From assembly GCA_964603985.1 (NCBI GenBank), contig CAZRXG010000004.1:1-64000 (forward strand): a stretch of DNA of 64,000 nt, given 5' to 3'. The position numbers and the translations under genes were made by a program. Shown in pieces: positions 27,654 through 38,092 of the stretch; positions within the stretch are counted from its first letter, which is position 1, and each line of letters opens with the position of its first letter. The DNA is from CAZRXG01 sp964603985. GTDB taxonomy: Bacteria > Chloroflexota > Anaerolineae > Aggregatilineales > UBA3940. The notes beneath the pieces are model-generated. The model did not search any database. It saw only the letters and a list, made by a program, of their open reading frames with translations, and was not told the origin of the DNA.

Positions 27654-29612
27654 ATGCGCACACGACAGGCCATACTGACCGCGCTGGCCGTACTACTGAC
27701 TTGCGGTATGAGCGCCTGCGGCCAGGCGGGGAGAGAAGAAGCTACCCCAATGCCCGAACCGACGGTGACAGCCGCAGCTACCAGGACACCGACGCCCACA
27801 GCGACGCCAACACCGGCCCCAGCCCCGCAAGAACTCTGCCTGATCGGTGCAGCGCCGGAGGGCGCGCGGCTGCGCCTGGGGGCGGGAATTGTGTGGGAGG
27901 TTGCCTTCTCGCCGGACGGGGAGACCCTGGCGATAGGGACGGGCACCGGCGTCTACCTGTGCCGCGCCGACCTGGCGGAACAGGTGTGGGCCAACGCGAC
28001 CAATGGGGCGATACACAGCGTGGCGTGGTCACCGGACGGGGCGATGCTGGCCTCCGGGGCGGGTGACGACACCGTCATCCTGTGGGACGCGGCCACAGGT
28101 GAGCGCCTGCGCACCCTCGAAGGCCACACCGATACGGTGTACAGCGTGGCGTGGTCGCCGGACGGGGCAGTGCTGGCCTCCGGGGCGCGTGACGACACCG
28201 TCATCCTGTGGGACGCGGCCACGGGTGAGCGCCTGTACACCCTCGAAGGCCACACCGGTGGGGTGCGCAGCGTGGCGTGGTCGCCGGACGGGACGACGCT
28301 GGCCTCCGGGTCGAGTGACAGCACCGTCATCCTGTGGGACGCGGCCACGGGTGAGCGCCTGTACGCCCTCGAAGGCCACGCCTATGCGGTGAGCAGCGTG
28401 GCGTGGTCGCCGGATGGGGCGACGTTGGCCTCTGGGTCGAGTGACAACACCGTCATCCTGTGGGACGCGGCCACGGGCGAGCACCTGCGCACCCTCGAAG
28501 GCCACACCAGTTGGGTGTTCAGCGTGGCATGGTCGCCGGACGGGGCAACGCTGGCCTCCGGGGCGGATGACAGCGCCCTCATCCTGTGGGACGCGGCCAC
28601 GGGCGAGCGTCTGCGCACCCTCGAAGGCCACACCGGTGGGGTAACCAGCGTGGCGTGGTCGCCGGACGGAGCGACGCTGGCCTCCGGGTCGAGTAGCGGC
28701 ACCGTCATCCTGTGGGACGCGGCCGCGGGGAAGCTGCTGTGCACCCTCAAAGGCCACGCCTCGTTTGTGAACAGCGTGGCGTGGTCGCCGGACGGGGCGA
28801 CGCTGGCCGCCGGGTCGTGGGATGGCACCGTCATCCTGTGGGACGCGGCCACGGGTGAGCGCCTGCGCACCCTCAGAGGTCACACCGATGCGGTGCTCAG
28901 CGTGGCGTGGTCGCCGGACGGGGCGACGCTGGCCTCCGGGGTGAGTGATGACACCGTCATCCTGTGGGGCGCGGCCACGGGCGAGCGCCTGCGTGCCCTC
29001 GAAGGCCATACCGGTGAGGTGAGCAGCGTGGCATGGTCGCCGGACGGGGCGATGCTGGCCTCCGGGTCGTATGACGGCACCGTCATCCTGTGGGACGCGG
29101 CCACAGGTGAGCGCCTGCGCACCCTCGAAGGCCACGCCCATGCGGTGCGCAGCGTGGCGTGGTCGCCGGACGGGGCGACGCTGGCCTCTGGGTCGTATGA
29201 CGGCACCGTCATCCTGTGGGACGCGGCCACGGGCGAGCGCCTGCGCACCCTCGAAGGCCACACCAGTGCGGTGAACAGCGTGGCGTGGTCGCCGGACGGG
29301 GCGACGCTGGCCTCTGGATCGGATGACCACACCATCATCCTGTGGGACGCGGCCACGGGCGAGCGTCTGCACACCCTCGAAGGCCACACCTATGCGGTGA
29401 GCAGCGTGGCGTGGTCGCCGGACGGGGCAACGCTGGCCTCCGGGTCGTGGGACAACACCGTCATCCTGTGCGACGCCGCCACGGGTAAGCCGCTGCGCAC
29501 CCTCGAAGGCCACACCAGTGCGGTGAACAGCGTGGCGTGGTCGCCGGACGGGGCGACGCTGGCCGCCGGGTCGTTGGACGGCACCATCATCCTGTGGGAG
29601 GTGGGGGAGTAA
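27654..29612 (+). CDS. WD40 lipoprotein with 14 near-identical blades
   Basis: 652 residues. The ATG at 27654 lies behind GGGAGAGAGAG; the frame before it only translates the helicase fragment. A lipoprotein signal (ALAVLLTCGMSAC, Cys about 20) is followed by a Thr-Pro linker (TPTPTATPTPAPAP). Then come 14 WD40 blades: the first is diverged, the other 13 are 42 residues each and almost the same (SVAWSPDGATLASG, TVILWDAATGERL, TLEGH). Fourteen blades fit two seven-bladed propellers. Differences cluster at the residues after GH and around the turn before VILWD, as in WD40 proteins with variable binding faces. High GC, unlike the other propeller lipoproteins here. Confidence 0.92.
   Translation: MRTRQAILTALAVLLTCGMSACGQAGREEATPMPEPTVTAAATRTPTPTATPTPAPAPQELCLIGAAPEGARLRLGAGIVWEVAFSPDGETLAIGTGTGVYLCRADLAEQVWANATNGAIHSVAWSPDGAMLASGAGDDTVILWDAATGERLRTLEGHTDTVYSVAWSPDGAVLASGARDDTVILWDAATGERLYTLEGHTGGVRSVAWSPDGTTLASGSSDSTVILWDAATGERLYALEGHAYAVSSVAWSPDGATLASGSSDNTVILWDAATGEHLRTLEGHTSWVFSVAWSPDGATLASGADDSALILWDAATGERLRTLEGHTGGVTSVAWSPDGATLASGSSSGTVILWDAAAGKLLCTLKGHASFVNSVAWSPDGATLAAGSWDGTVILWDAATGERLRTLRGHTDAVLSVAWSPDGATLASGVSDDTVILWGAATGERLRALEGHTGEVSSVAWSPDGAMLASGSYDGTVILWDAATGERLRTLEGHAHAVRSVAWSPDGATLASGSYDGTVILWDAATGERLRTLEGHTSAVNSVAWSPDGATLASGSDDHTIILWDAATGERLHTLEGHTYAVSSVAWSPDGATLASGSWDNTVILCDAATGKPLRTLEGHTSAVNSVAWSPDGATLAAGSLDGTIILWEVGE
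28017..29609 (+). repeat. 13 tandem copies of a 126-bp unit
   Basis: The word AGCGTGGC recurs with an exact 126-base period from 28017 to the last unit at 29529, with no insertion or deletion in 13 units. Each unit encodes one 42-residue blade. This degree of identity points to recent unit duplication or gene conversion. Confidence 0.95.
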
Positions 29613-29679
29613 AGGCGTGGAGCCTGGGCCTGAAAAAGTGGCGAGGAAAGAGCCGCAGTACGGTGATAGAGCGTCGTGA

Positions 29680-29748
29680 CGATCTCGCGCATGCCTTCGA
29701 CCGCGCGGGCCAGGTCGTCTTCGAAGGGGAGACGGCGGAAGTTTCAGG
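29680..29748 (-). pseudogene. Fragment of the ABC permease 5' region
   Basis: 29680-29728 is nearly the same as 25795-25845, inside the permease gene; the following 26 bases match the leader of that gene at 26072-26097. The two parts, 230 bases apart in the intact locus, are joined here at the shared word CGAAGGGG, as after a microhomology-driven deletion. Confidence 0.8.
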
Positions 29749-29823
29749 ATCGAATCCCTTTCGCCCCATCCTGCCTCATGCTACAATCGCGCACCACGTC
29801 ACATCATATTGCATCCAGGGAGA

Positions 29824-32010
29824 ATGCCGACCGTGTCCGCCATCCTCACAGGGTTAAACGACACACAACGTGAAGCCGTCACCGCGCCGGACGGCCCGGT
29901 GCTGGTACTGGCCGGGCCGGGCAGCGGCAAGACGCGCGTGCTGACTCACCGTATCGCCTGGCTGATCGACGAGCGCGGCGTCCCGCCGTGGCGCATCATG
30001 GCCGTCACCTTCACCAACAAGGCCGCCCGGGAGATGCGCCAGCGCGTCGAGGGGCTGCTGGGCGGCAGCCTGAAGGGCATCACGCTGGGGACATTTCACG
30101 CCACCTGCGCGCGCATCCTGCGCCGCGAGGCCGAGCACCTGCCCATCACCCGCGACTACGTGATCTTCGACACCCCCGACCAGCGCGCGCTGATCAAGGA
30201 GGTGGTGACGCGCGACCTGAACCTGGACGAGAAGCAGTACCGCCCGGAGCGGATTCTCTCCCGCATCTCCAGCGCCAAAAACGATCGCATCACCCCCGAC
30301 CTGTTCCGCCCCAGAGCGTACTTCGACGAGGTCGTCAAGCGGGCCTACGAGGCCTACCAGGAGCGGCTGGTTGCCAACAACGCCGTTGACTTCGACGACC
30401 TGCTGCTGTACGCGGTGACGCTGTTCGAGGATCAGGCCGAGGTGCTGGGCCGCTACCAGAACAGCTACGACCACGTCCTGGTGGACGAGTTCCAGGACAC
30501 CAACGTCACACAGTACATGCTGGTGCGCCTCCTGGCCGGCGGGCATAAGCGCCTGTTCTGCGTGGGCGACGAAGACCAGTCGATCTACCGCTGGCGCGGG
30601 GCCGATTACCGCAACGTGATGCGTCTGCGTGAGGATTACGCCGCCCTGAACGTCATCCTGCTGGAGCAGAACTACCGCTCGACGCAGACGATCCTCGGCG
30701 CCGCGCGCGCGCTGATCGACCGGAACCCCAACCGCACGCCCAAGGCGCTGTTCACCGAGATAGAGGGCGGGCCGGAGATCGTGCTGTACGAGGCACACGA
30801 CGAGCAGTACGAGGCCCAGTACGTCGTGGACACCATCGCCGCGCTGGTGGCGGCGGGCGAAGTCGAGCCGGGCGATTGCGCGGTGATGTACCGCACCAAC
30901 GCCCAGTCGCGCGTGATCGAGGATACTTTCGTGCGGGCCAACCTGCCCTACCAGTTGGTCGGCGCGACGCGCTTCTACGCCCGCCGGGAGATCAAGGACG
31001 TGATCGCCTACCTGCGGATCATCCACAACCCGGAGGACTCGGTCAGCCTGCTGCGCGTGCTCAACACGCCGCCGCGCGGCATCGGCAAGAAGACGGTTGC
31101 CGTGCTGGAAGCCTGGGCGCGGAAGGGCGAGCGTTCGCTCTACGGCGCGCTTGAGCTGCTGGCCGAGTGGCCGGAGGCGAGTCCCTTCAGCGGGCGGGCG
31201 CGCAACGCACTGCTGCGCTTTGTCGAGATGGTGGTGGGTTGGCGACAGGTCAAAGACGACATGGCGCTGGGCGACCTGCTCAAACTGGTGCTGGACGAGA
31301 CGGGCTACCGGGAGCACATCGCCGACGGGACGGAGCAGGGCGAGGAGCGCTGGGCAAACGTGATGGAGCTGTCCAACCTGGCCGCCGAGTTCGAGGAGCT
31401 GGACCTGGCGACCTTCCTGGAGGAGGTGGCGCTGGTCTCGGACGTGGACACGATGCAGGACAGCGCCAACGCGCCCACCCTGCTGACGCTGCACGCCAGC
31501 AAGGGCCTGGAGTTCGACGCGGTGTTCATCGTGGGGCTGGAGGAGGGCATGCTGCCGCACAGCCGCTCGCGTGACGATCCGGAGGCGATGGCCGAGGAGC
31601 GGCGGCTGATGTACGTCGGGATGACGCGCGCGCGCAAGCATCTTTTCCTGAGCTACCCCTTCAAGCGCAGCGTGTGGGGGGAGAGCCTGGTGAACCTTCC
31701 TTCGCAGTTCCTGGACGACCTGCCGCCCGATCTGGTGACCAGCGCCACCACCGGCGCGAGCGTCGGCGCTTACCGGCAGGTGACGAGCTGGTCGGGCGGG
31801 CCGCCGCGCATCGACCGCTCGGCGGAGCCTGAGCCGGTCGAGCAGCGCTTCAAGGCCGGGCAGCGGGTGCTGCACCCCAAGTTCGGCGAGGGGATCGTGG
31901 TCACCAGCAAGCTCAGCGGCAAGGACGAGGAGGTGAGCGTCATCTTCGACGAGGGCGGGCTGAAGCGCCTGCTGGCGAGCTTCGCGCACATGGAGGTGCT
32001 GGAGGGTTGA
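29824..32010 (+). CDS. pcrA: PcrA/UvrD-type DNA helicase
   Basis: 728 residues; SF1A helicase motifs are in order: Q motif region LNDTQREAV, Walker A AGPGSGKT (about 29-36), TFTNKAAREM (Ia), DEFQDTN (II, near 222), GDEDQSIYRWRGAD (III), QNYRST (IV), TLHASKGLEFDAVFIVG (V) and YVGMTRARKHL (VI). A C-terminal Tudor-like domain (GQRVLHPKFGEGIVV) is as in PcrA. It unwinds DNA 3' to 5' in repair and removes bound proteins. ATG 29824 is only one base after AGGGAG, so GTG 29833 is a realistic alternative. A possible -10 TACAAT lies near 29780. The 5' end is duplicated at 27535-27622. Confidence 0.95.
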   Translation: MPTVSAILTGLNDTQREAVTAPDGPVLVLAGPGSGKTRVLTHRIAWLIDERGVPPWRIMAVTFTNKAAREMRQRVEGLLGGSLKGITLGTFHATCARILRREAEHLPITRDYVIFDTPDQRALIKEVVTRDLNLDEKQYRPERILSRISSAKNDRITPDLFRPRAYFDEVVKRAYEAYQERLVANNAVDFDDLLLYAVTLFEDQAEVLGRYQNSYDHVLVDEFQDTNVTQYMLVRLLAGGHKRLFCVGDEDQSIYRWRGADYRNVMRLREDYAALNVILLEQNYRSTQTILGAARALIDRNPNRTPKALFTEIEGGPEIVLYEAHDEQYEAQYVVDTIAALVAAGEVEPGDCAVMYRTNAQSRVIEDTFVRANLPYQLVGATRFYARREIKDVIAYLRIIHNPEDSVSLLRVLNTPPRGIGKKTVAVLEAWARKGERSLYGALELLAEWPEASPFSGRARNALLRFVEMVVGWRQVKDDMALGDLLKLVLDETGYREHIADGTEQGEERWANVMELSNLAAEFEELDLATFLEEVALVSDVDTMQDSANAPTLLTLHASKGLEFDAVFIVGLEEGMLPHSRSRDDPEAMAEERRLMYVGMTRARKHLFLSYPFKRSVWGESLVNLPSQFLDDLPPDLVTSATTGASVGAYRQVTSWSGGPPRIDRSAEPEPVEQRFKAGQRVLHPKFGEGIVVTSKLSGKDEEVSVIFDEGGLKRLLASFAHMEVLEG

Positions 32011-32140
32011 CGCGGCTGTCTTCACGCCTCGTCGGCCCAAAAAAGACCCTCCCAACCATCGTGCTCCTGTCAAAGCGAGGCTGTCGCGTAGGGCTTACAG
32101 TGCTTCCGTTGCGGATCTCATAGAGACACGGGTAAACGAA

Positions 32141-32962
32141 ATGAAACACGTATACGAGCAGTCCGAGGAGCAGCAGCGGTGGGATCAATACGGTCAAGAC
32201 CGCATAGATCACATCAAAAAGGACCCTGACTCCTTCATAATTGATGACCTTCAAGTCAGCGGGTTGGAAGCTGTGGGCGTCGATCTTATGGAAGCCCTAC
32301 GCCCGTTGGCAGGCCAGAAGATGCTTGAGCTGGGCTGCGGGCGGGGAGACTTCGCGGTCTTCCTTGCGAAGCAAGGCGCAGAAGTCACAGCAGTTGACAT
32401 TGGGCCGAGCCTGATAGCCGCATCAAGGATGCTTGCAGAAGCCAATCACGTCAGTTGTGATTTTCGGCAGGCGAATATTGTAGAATTACCATTTGAGGCG
32501 GACAGTTACGACAAAGTGGTCGGCCTGATGATCTTGCACCACCTCTCCAGGCACGATCTTGAGAGGGCACTGCACGAATCGTTCCGGGTGTTGAAACCCG
32601 GCGGTGTCGCGGTGTTTTACGAACCTGTCGAAAACAGTAAGGCTTTCGACTTTGTCCAGAACTTAGTCCCGGCGGGTAACAAGGGCAGCCGTTATCATAG
32701 ACCTTCCATTTTGAACCGAAAAGCCTGGCTTGAGTACGTCGAGACACTTGACGATAGACCCCTGACAAACAGAGAGCTGATTTCAGCAGGACAGCACTTT
32801 GGCACTGCCAAGATAAGGTCGTACGGCCTGCTTGTTCGAATCAGCCGGCTCATTGGATACAATCACATGAGCACGTTGGTGGCTGTAGACCGTGTCCTGC
32901 TAAGAAGCATTCCCCCGCTAAGATACCTGTGCCAGACGGTGCTCGTCGAGTATCGCAAATGA
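32141..32962 (+). CDS. Class I SAM-dependent methyltransferase
   Basis: 273 residues. Motif I is MLELGCGRGDFAVFLA (near 65-80), the acidic residue of motif II is in VTAVDIGPS, and LPFEADSYDKVVGLMILHHL and VLKPGGVAVFYEP are the later motifs of the Methyltransf_11 group. The C-terminal part (about 190-273) is helical and family-specific. The substrate is not known; quinone, sterol-like or lipid methylation are all possible. GC is lower than in flanking pcrA and dnaG, so it may be acquired. The start follows a weak ribosome-binding site. Confidence 0.88.
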   Translation: MKHVYEQSEEQQRWDQYGQDRIDHIKKDPDSFIIDDLQVSGLEAVGVDLMEALRPLAGQKMLELGCGRGDFAVFLAKQGAEVTAVDIGPSLIAASRMLAEANHVSCDFRQANIVELPFEADSYDKVVGLMILHHLSRHDLERALHESFRVLKPGGVAVFYEPVENSKAFDFVQNLVPAGNKGSRYHRPSILNRKAWLEYVETLDDRPLTNRELISAGQHFGTAKIRSYGLLVRISRLIGYNHMSTLVAVDRVLLRSIPPLRYLCQTVLVEYRK

Positions 32963-33014
32963 GGGCGGCAGCCGAACCCAAGTGGTAACATTTTGGCCGA
33001 GTGAATGCGGGCGC

Positions 33015-33043
33015 TTTGCACACCGGCAGGGCGCGAGTATAAT
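33015..33043 (+). promoter_or_regulatory. Probable promoter of the dnaG-rpoD unit
   Basis: TTTGCA (33015-33020), 17-bp spacer, perfect TATAAT (33038-33043). The spacer holds the first copy of a 20-base word (33018-33037) that recurs at the dnaG start. Confidence 0.65.
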
Positions 33044-33111
33044 GACGATCGCAACCATCGCGGATCAATCAGGAATCGTTTCAATTGTGTTGAACCTGTT
33101 TAGTGCGTGTA

Positions 33112-33131
33112 GCACACCGGCAGAGCATGAG
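33112..33131 (+). repeat. 20-base word repeated at the dnaG start codon
   Basis: GCACACCGGCAGAGCATGAG overlaps the dnaG ATG (33127). A near-copy with three changes lies at 33018-33037 inside the promoter. It may be a regulatory site or a small duplication. Confidence 0.5.
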
Positions 33132-35247
33132 CGTCACCGACGAAATCAAGGCCCGCCTCGACATAGTCGAACTTGTCGGTAACTACGTCCCACTGAAAAA
33201 AGCCGGGCGTAGCTATAAGGCGCTGTGCCCGTTCCACAGCGAAAAAACCCCCTCGTTCTTTGTTTTCCCCGATTCGCAGAACTGGCGCTGCTTCGGCGCG
33301 TGCGGCGAAGGCGGCGACATCTTCAGCTTCGTCATGAAGATCGAGGGCTGGGACTTCCCGGAGGCGCTGCGCTACCTGGCCGAGATGGCGGGCGTCGAGG
33401 TGCGCCCGCAGACGCCGCAGCAGGTCGAGGCCCGCGAGGTGGAAGACCGGCTGCGCCAACTGCTGGCCGAGGCGGCGCTGTTCTTCAACGGGCAGTTGCT
33501 CAACGCGCCTGAGGCGGCCTACGCGCGGGCCTACGTCGAGGAGCGCGGGCTGGATGCCGAGACGGTCAGGGAATTTGAGGTCGGCTACGCGCCCCCCGGC
33601 TGGGACACGACCATGAGCTACCTGCTCGACCTGGGATACGAGCAGGAGGATCTGGTCGAGGCCGGGCTGCTGGTCGTCAAGGACGACGGCGGGGTCTACG
33701 ACCGCTTCCGCGACCGGCTGGTGATCCCGATCCGCGACCTGCGGGGCAACGTGGTCGGCTTCGGGGCGCGGGCGCTGGCCGAGGACGACGTTCCCAAGTA
33801 CCTCAACTCGCCGCAGAGCGCGCTGTTCGACAAGAGCCGCCTGCTGTTCGGCCTCTCCCACGCGCGCCGCACGATCCGCGAAAGCGAGACGGCCGTCATC
33901 GTCGAGGGCTACATGGACGTGATGCAGGCCCACCAGGCCGGGTTCACGGACGTGGTCGCCCAGATGGGCACAGCGCTCACCGAGGCACAGTTGCGGCTGC
34001 TGGCACGCTACGCCAGCCGCCTGGTCCTGGCGCTCGACGCGGACACCGCCGGGCAGATGGCAACCGACCGGGGGCGCGAGGTCATCGAGCGGGTGTCGAA
34101 GGCGGCAGCCGAGCAGGCTGCCGAGGACGGCGCGTGGGACTTCGACGCCGCCGAGCGCGAGTACCGGGCCAGGCTCACCACCGAGTTCGACGCGCGCGGC
34201 TGGGTGCGCTACGAGAGCCGCCTGGGCTTCGACATCCGCGTGGTCGTGCTGCCGGAAGGCCAGGACCCCGACGACCTGATCCGCGAGTCGCCCGACGCGT
34301 GGACCGAGTTCGTCGCCGGGGCGCTGCCCATCGTCGAGTACGTCATCCAGACGGCGACGGCGGGGCAGGACCTCGACGATCCGAAAGTCAAGTCCGGCGT
34401 GGCGAAGGAGGTCACGCCGCTCATCAACGACATCGCCGACCCGGTCGAGCGCAGCCACTACCGGCAGCGGCTGGCGCGGCTGCTGAAGGTCGAGGAGCGG
34501 GCGCTCTTCGGGGGCACGGCGACGCCCACGCGGGAGTATCGCCCCGCGCCGCCGCCACAGGCTCCCCCGGCTGAGGCCGGGCCTCCGGCGCTGGAACTGG
34601 CACCGACCCTTTCACGCGAGGCATTCTGCCTGACGGCCCTGATCCGCTACCCGCGCCTGATCTACCGGATCAACCGCATCCTGGCCGAGTTCCTGAATCC
34701 CGAAAGGCTGCTCCGCCGGGTGTCGGAGGAGACAGACGGTCACAGCCTGCCCGACCACGAGAGCCTGGCCCGGCAGGTGGTGGCGTCCGACTTCACCCAC
34801 CCGGAGCACCGGGCCATCTTCAGGGCGTGGGAGGCGGCACTGGAGCAGGACGAGCTGGACCCACTTTACCACTTTGCCGGGGCGCTCGATCCGCTGACCC
34901 GTCAGCGCGTCGAGGGCTGGCTGGACAGGCCGCTGTACGCCATCCTGCGCGGGGTGACGCCGCCCAGCATCGAGGTACCTTACGACCGGGTCCTGGGCGA
35001 GGTGATACAGGGCGTGCTTGACCTGCGAATGAAGCGCCTCGACGAGCGCATCCAGGAAGTTCAGTTTTTGATGCTGGAGGTGGAAGATGGAGGTGACACC
35101 GAAGCGGCCTACCAGTACGACGGGGAGACGGTGACGGCCCTGATTGCCGCCCGCAGCCGCATCAAACAGGCACGCGATCTTTACAGCCTATCCGGGAAAC
35201 GCGCGGCGGCGTCCGAACGCGCCCGATTGCAATTACGGGCAACCTGA
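33127..35247 (+). CDS. dnaG: DNA primase
   Basis: 706 residues, somewhat longer than usual. The N-terminal zinc domain has CPFHSEKTPSFFVF and CFGACGEGG, with three instead of the usual two residues between the last cysteines. The RNA polymerase core and Toprim domain follow (GFGARALAEDDVPKYLNSP, VEGYMDVMQAHQAGF, LALDADTAGQMA). An insert (about 315-360) in the Toprim part carries an Ala/Glu-rich helix. The C-terminal helicase-binding region (from about 480) is preceded by a Pro-rich linker. It makes RNA primers at the replication fork. rpoD follows at about 30 bases in the same direction, the classic pairing of these genes. Confidence 0.97.
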   Translation: MSVTDEIKARLDIVELVGNYVPLKKAGRSYKALCPFHSEKTPSFFVFPDSQNWRCFGACGEGGDIFSFVMKIEGWDFPEALRYLAEMAGVEVRPQTPQQVEAREVEDRLRQLLAEAALFFNGQLLNAPEAAYARAYVEERGLDAETVREFEVGYAPPGWDTTMSYLLDLGYEQEDLVEAGLLVVKDDGGVYDRFRDRLVIPIRDLRGNVVGFGARALAEDDVPKYLNSPQSALFDKSRLLFGLSHARRTIRESETAVIVEGYMDVMQAHQAGFTDVVAQMGTALTEAQLRLLARYASRLVLALDADTAGQMATDRGREVIERVSKAAAEQAAEDGAWDFDAAEREYRARLTTEFDARGWVRYESRLGFDIRVVVLPEGQDPDDLIRESPDAWTEFVAGALPIVEYVIQTATAGQDLDDPKVKSGVAKEVTPLINDIADPVERSHYRQRLARLLKVEERALFGGTATPTREYRPAPPPQAPPAEAGPPALELAPTLSREAFCLTALIRYPRLIYRINRILAEFLNPERLLRRVSEETDGHSLPDHESLARQVVASDFTHPEHRAIFRAWEAALEQDELDPLYHFAGALDPLTRQRVEGWLDRPLYAILRGVTPPSIEVPYDRVLGEVIQGVLDLRMKRLDERIQEVQFLMLEVEDGGDTEAAYQYDGETVTALIAARSRIKQARDLYSLSGKRAAASERARLQLRAT

Positions 35248-35276
35248 GATAGTGTAAACCTGTGGAAACTCAACCG

Positions 35277-36965
<1,689 letters not shown>

Positions 36966-36996
36966 GCGCGGTCGATTAACCGGCGGAGACAAATCG

Positions 36997-37029
36997 GCCC
37001 CCTCCTAGGTTTATTAAGGAGGGGGCTTT
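36997..37029 (+). terminator. Rho-independent terminator, possibly bidirectional
   Basis: A 10-bp stem, GCCCCCTCCT (36997-37006) with AGGAGGGGGC (37017-37026), then TTT. It lies between the convergent rpoD and holB genes. Confidence 0.75.
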
Positions 37030-37056
37030 ACTGTTGCCGGTTAAACGCGCGTCCGC

Positions 37057-38040
37057 CTACAGGTACGGCATCTCAAGCAGCATCACGTCCAGCGCCAGGC
37101 GGGTGTTGGCGTTTTTGTCCAGCGCCGCGACGGTATCCCGCACGGCGCGCAGCGCCCGGCGCGCGTCCTCCCGCCCGACCCGCGAAGCCAGCGCCCACAG
37201 GTCATCGGAGCGGTCGGCGTTGACCGGCGCGACCCGGCTCCCCTCGGCCACCAGCAGCACGTCACGCCACCAGCTCTGCCACACGTCGAGGATCTGGCCG
37301 AGCAGATCCAGCCGGTAGATGCTCTCGACGTAGGCGAAGCGCCCGCCCCGGTTGACGCGCAGAACGGCCAGCAGGCTGTCGATGACCTCGGTCCGCCAGG
37401 CCAGCCAGCGCGAATCGCGGGCAGCGGTCAGCGCCCAACCGGGCCGCCCGCCGGACAGGCGTGCCAGCATGGCCGCCTCGTCGGGGGACAGGTCCGCCCC
37501 CTCGATCAGCGCCGCCTCGATGCGGGCCGCCGGGACGGGGCGCAGCGGGATCACCTGGCAGCGCGAGACGATGGTCGGCAGCAGCGTTTCGGCCACGTGT
37601 GCGGTGATCAGCAGGCGCACGTCGGAGAACGGCTCCTCCAGCGTCTTGAGCAGCGCATCGGCGGCGGAACCGGTGGCGTTCTGGAAGTCCAGGATCATCG
37701 CCACGCGGTAACGTGCTTCGAGCGGGCGCAGCGTCAGCGAGTCTTGCAGGTCGCGGATCTGGGCAATTTTGATCGACTTCCCCTCCGCCTCGACCACGTG
37801 CAGGTCGGGGTGAGCGCAGCGCCCAATCAGGCGGCAGGCGCGGCACTCGCCGCAGGGCGGGGTCTCGCCCGTGCAGTTGATGGCCTGCGCCAGACGCGTG
37901 GCGAGCGTCGTCTTGCCGATCCCCGGCGGCCCGGTGAACAGGTAGGCGTGGCTGACGCGCCCGCCCGCGACGCGCCGGGCCAGCAGGTCAACGGCCCACT
38001 CGTGGCCGATCAGGCCCCAATTATCGTGGTGGCTGCTCAT
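37057..38040 (-). CDS. holB: DNA polymerase III, delta' subunit
   Basis: 327 residues. Walker A GPPGIGKT lies near 37-44 in the AAA+ fold, followed by a zinc module (CGECRACRLIGRCAHPDLH), the SIKIAQIRDLQ segment, NATGSAADALLKTLEEP and the sensor segment TIVSRCQVIPLRPV with the SRC arginine finger region. It is a part of the clamp-loader complex that places the beta clamp on DNA. holA, for the delta subunit, is 3.4 kb away on the other strand. Confidence 0.92.
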   Translation of the reverse strand: MSSHHDNWGLIGHEWAVDLLARRVAGGRVSHAYLFTGPPGIGKTTLATRLAQAINCTGETPPCGECRACRLIGRCAHPDLHVVEAEGKSIKIAQIRDLQDSLTLRPLEARYRVAMILDFQNATGSAADALLKTLEEPFSDVRLLITAHVAETLLPTIVSRCQVIPLRPVPAARIEAALIEGADLSPDEAAMLARLSGGRPGWALTAARDSRWLAWRTEVIDSLLAVLRVNRGGRFAYVESIYRLDLLGQILDVWQSWWRDVLLVAEGSRVAPVNADRSDDLWALASRVGREDARRALRAVRDTVAALDKNANTRLALDVMLLEMPYL

Positions 38041-38092
38041 GGGTGTATTGTAGCACGGGCGACCGGCCTACGCCCCGGGGCGGTTCACGTCC

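Noticed and set aside
28029..29513. 494-codon minus-strand frame with regular repeats opposite the WD40 gene
   Set aside because: Its repeats are the antisense reading of the 126-bp WD40 units; it has no start signal and no known domain.
29735..29785. Possible tRNA 3' end (GGATCGAATCC)
   Set aside because: No cloverleaf could be formed with upstream sequence; the segment is the duplicated leader of the permease-pcrA junction.
29854..32073. 739-codon minus-strand frame opposite pcrA
   Set aside because: It is a shadow of the helicase gene caused by high GC in third positions, with no start signals.
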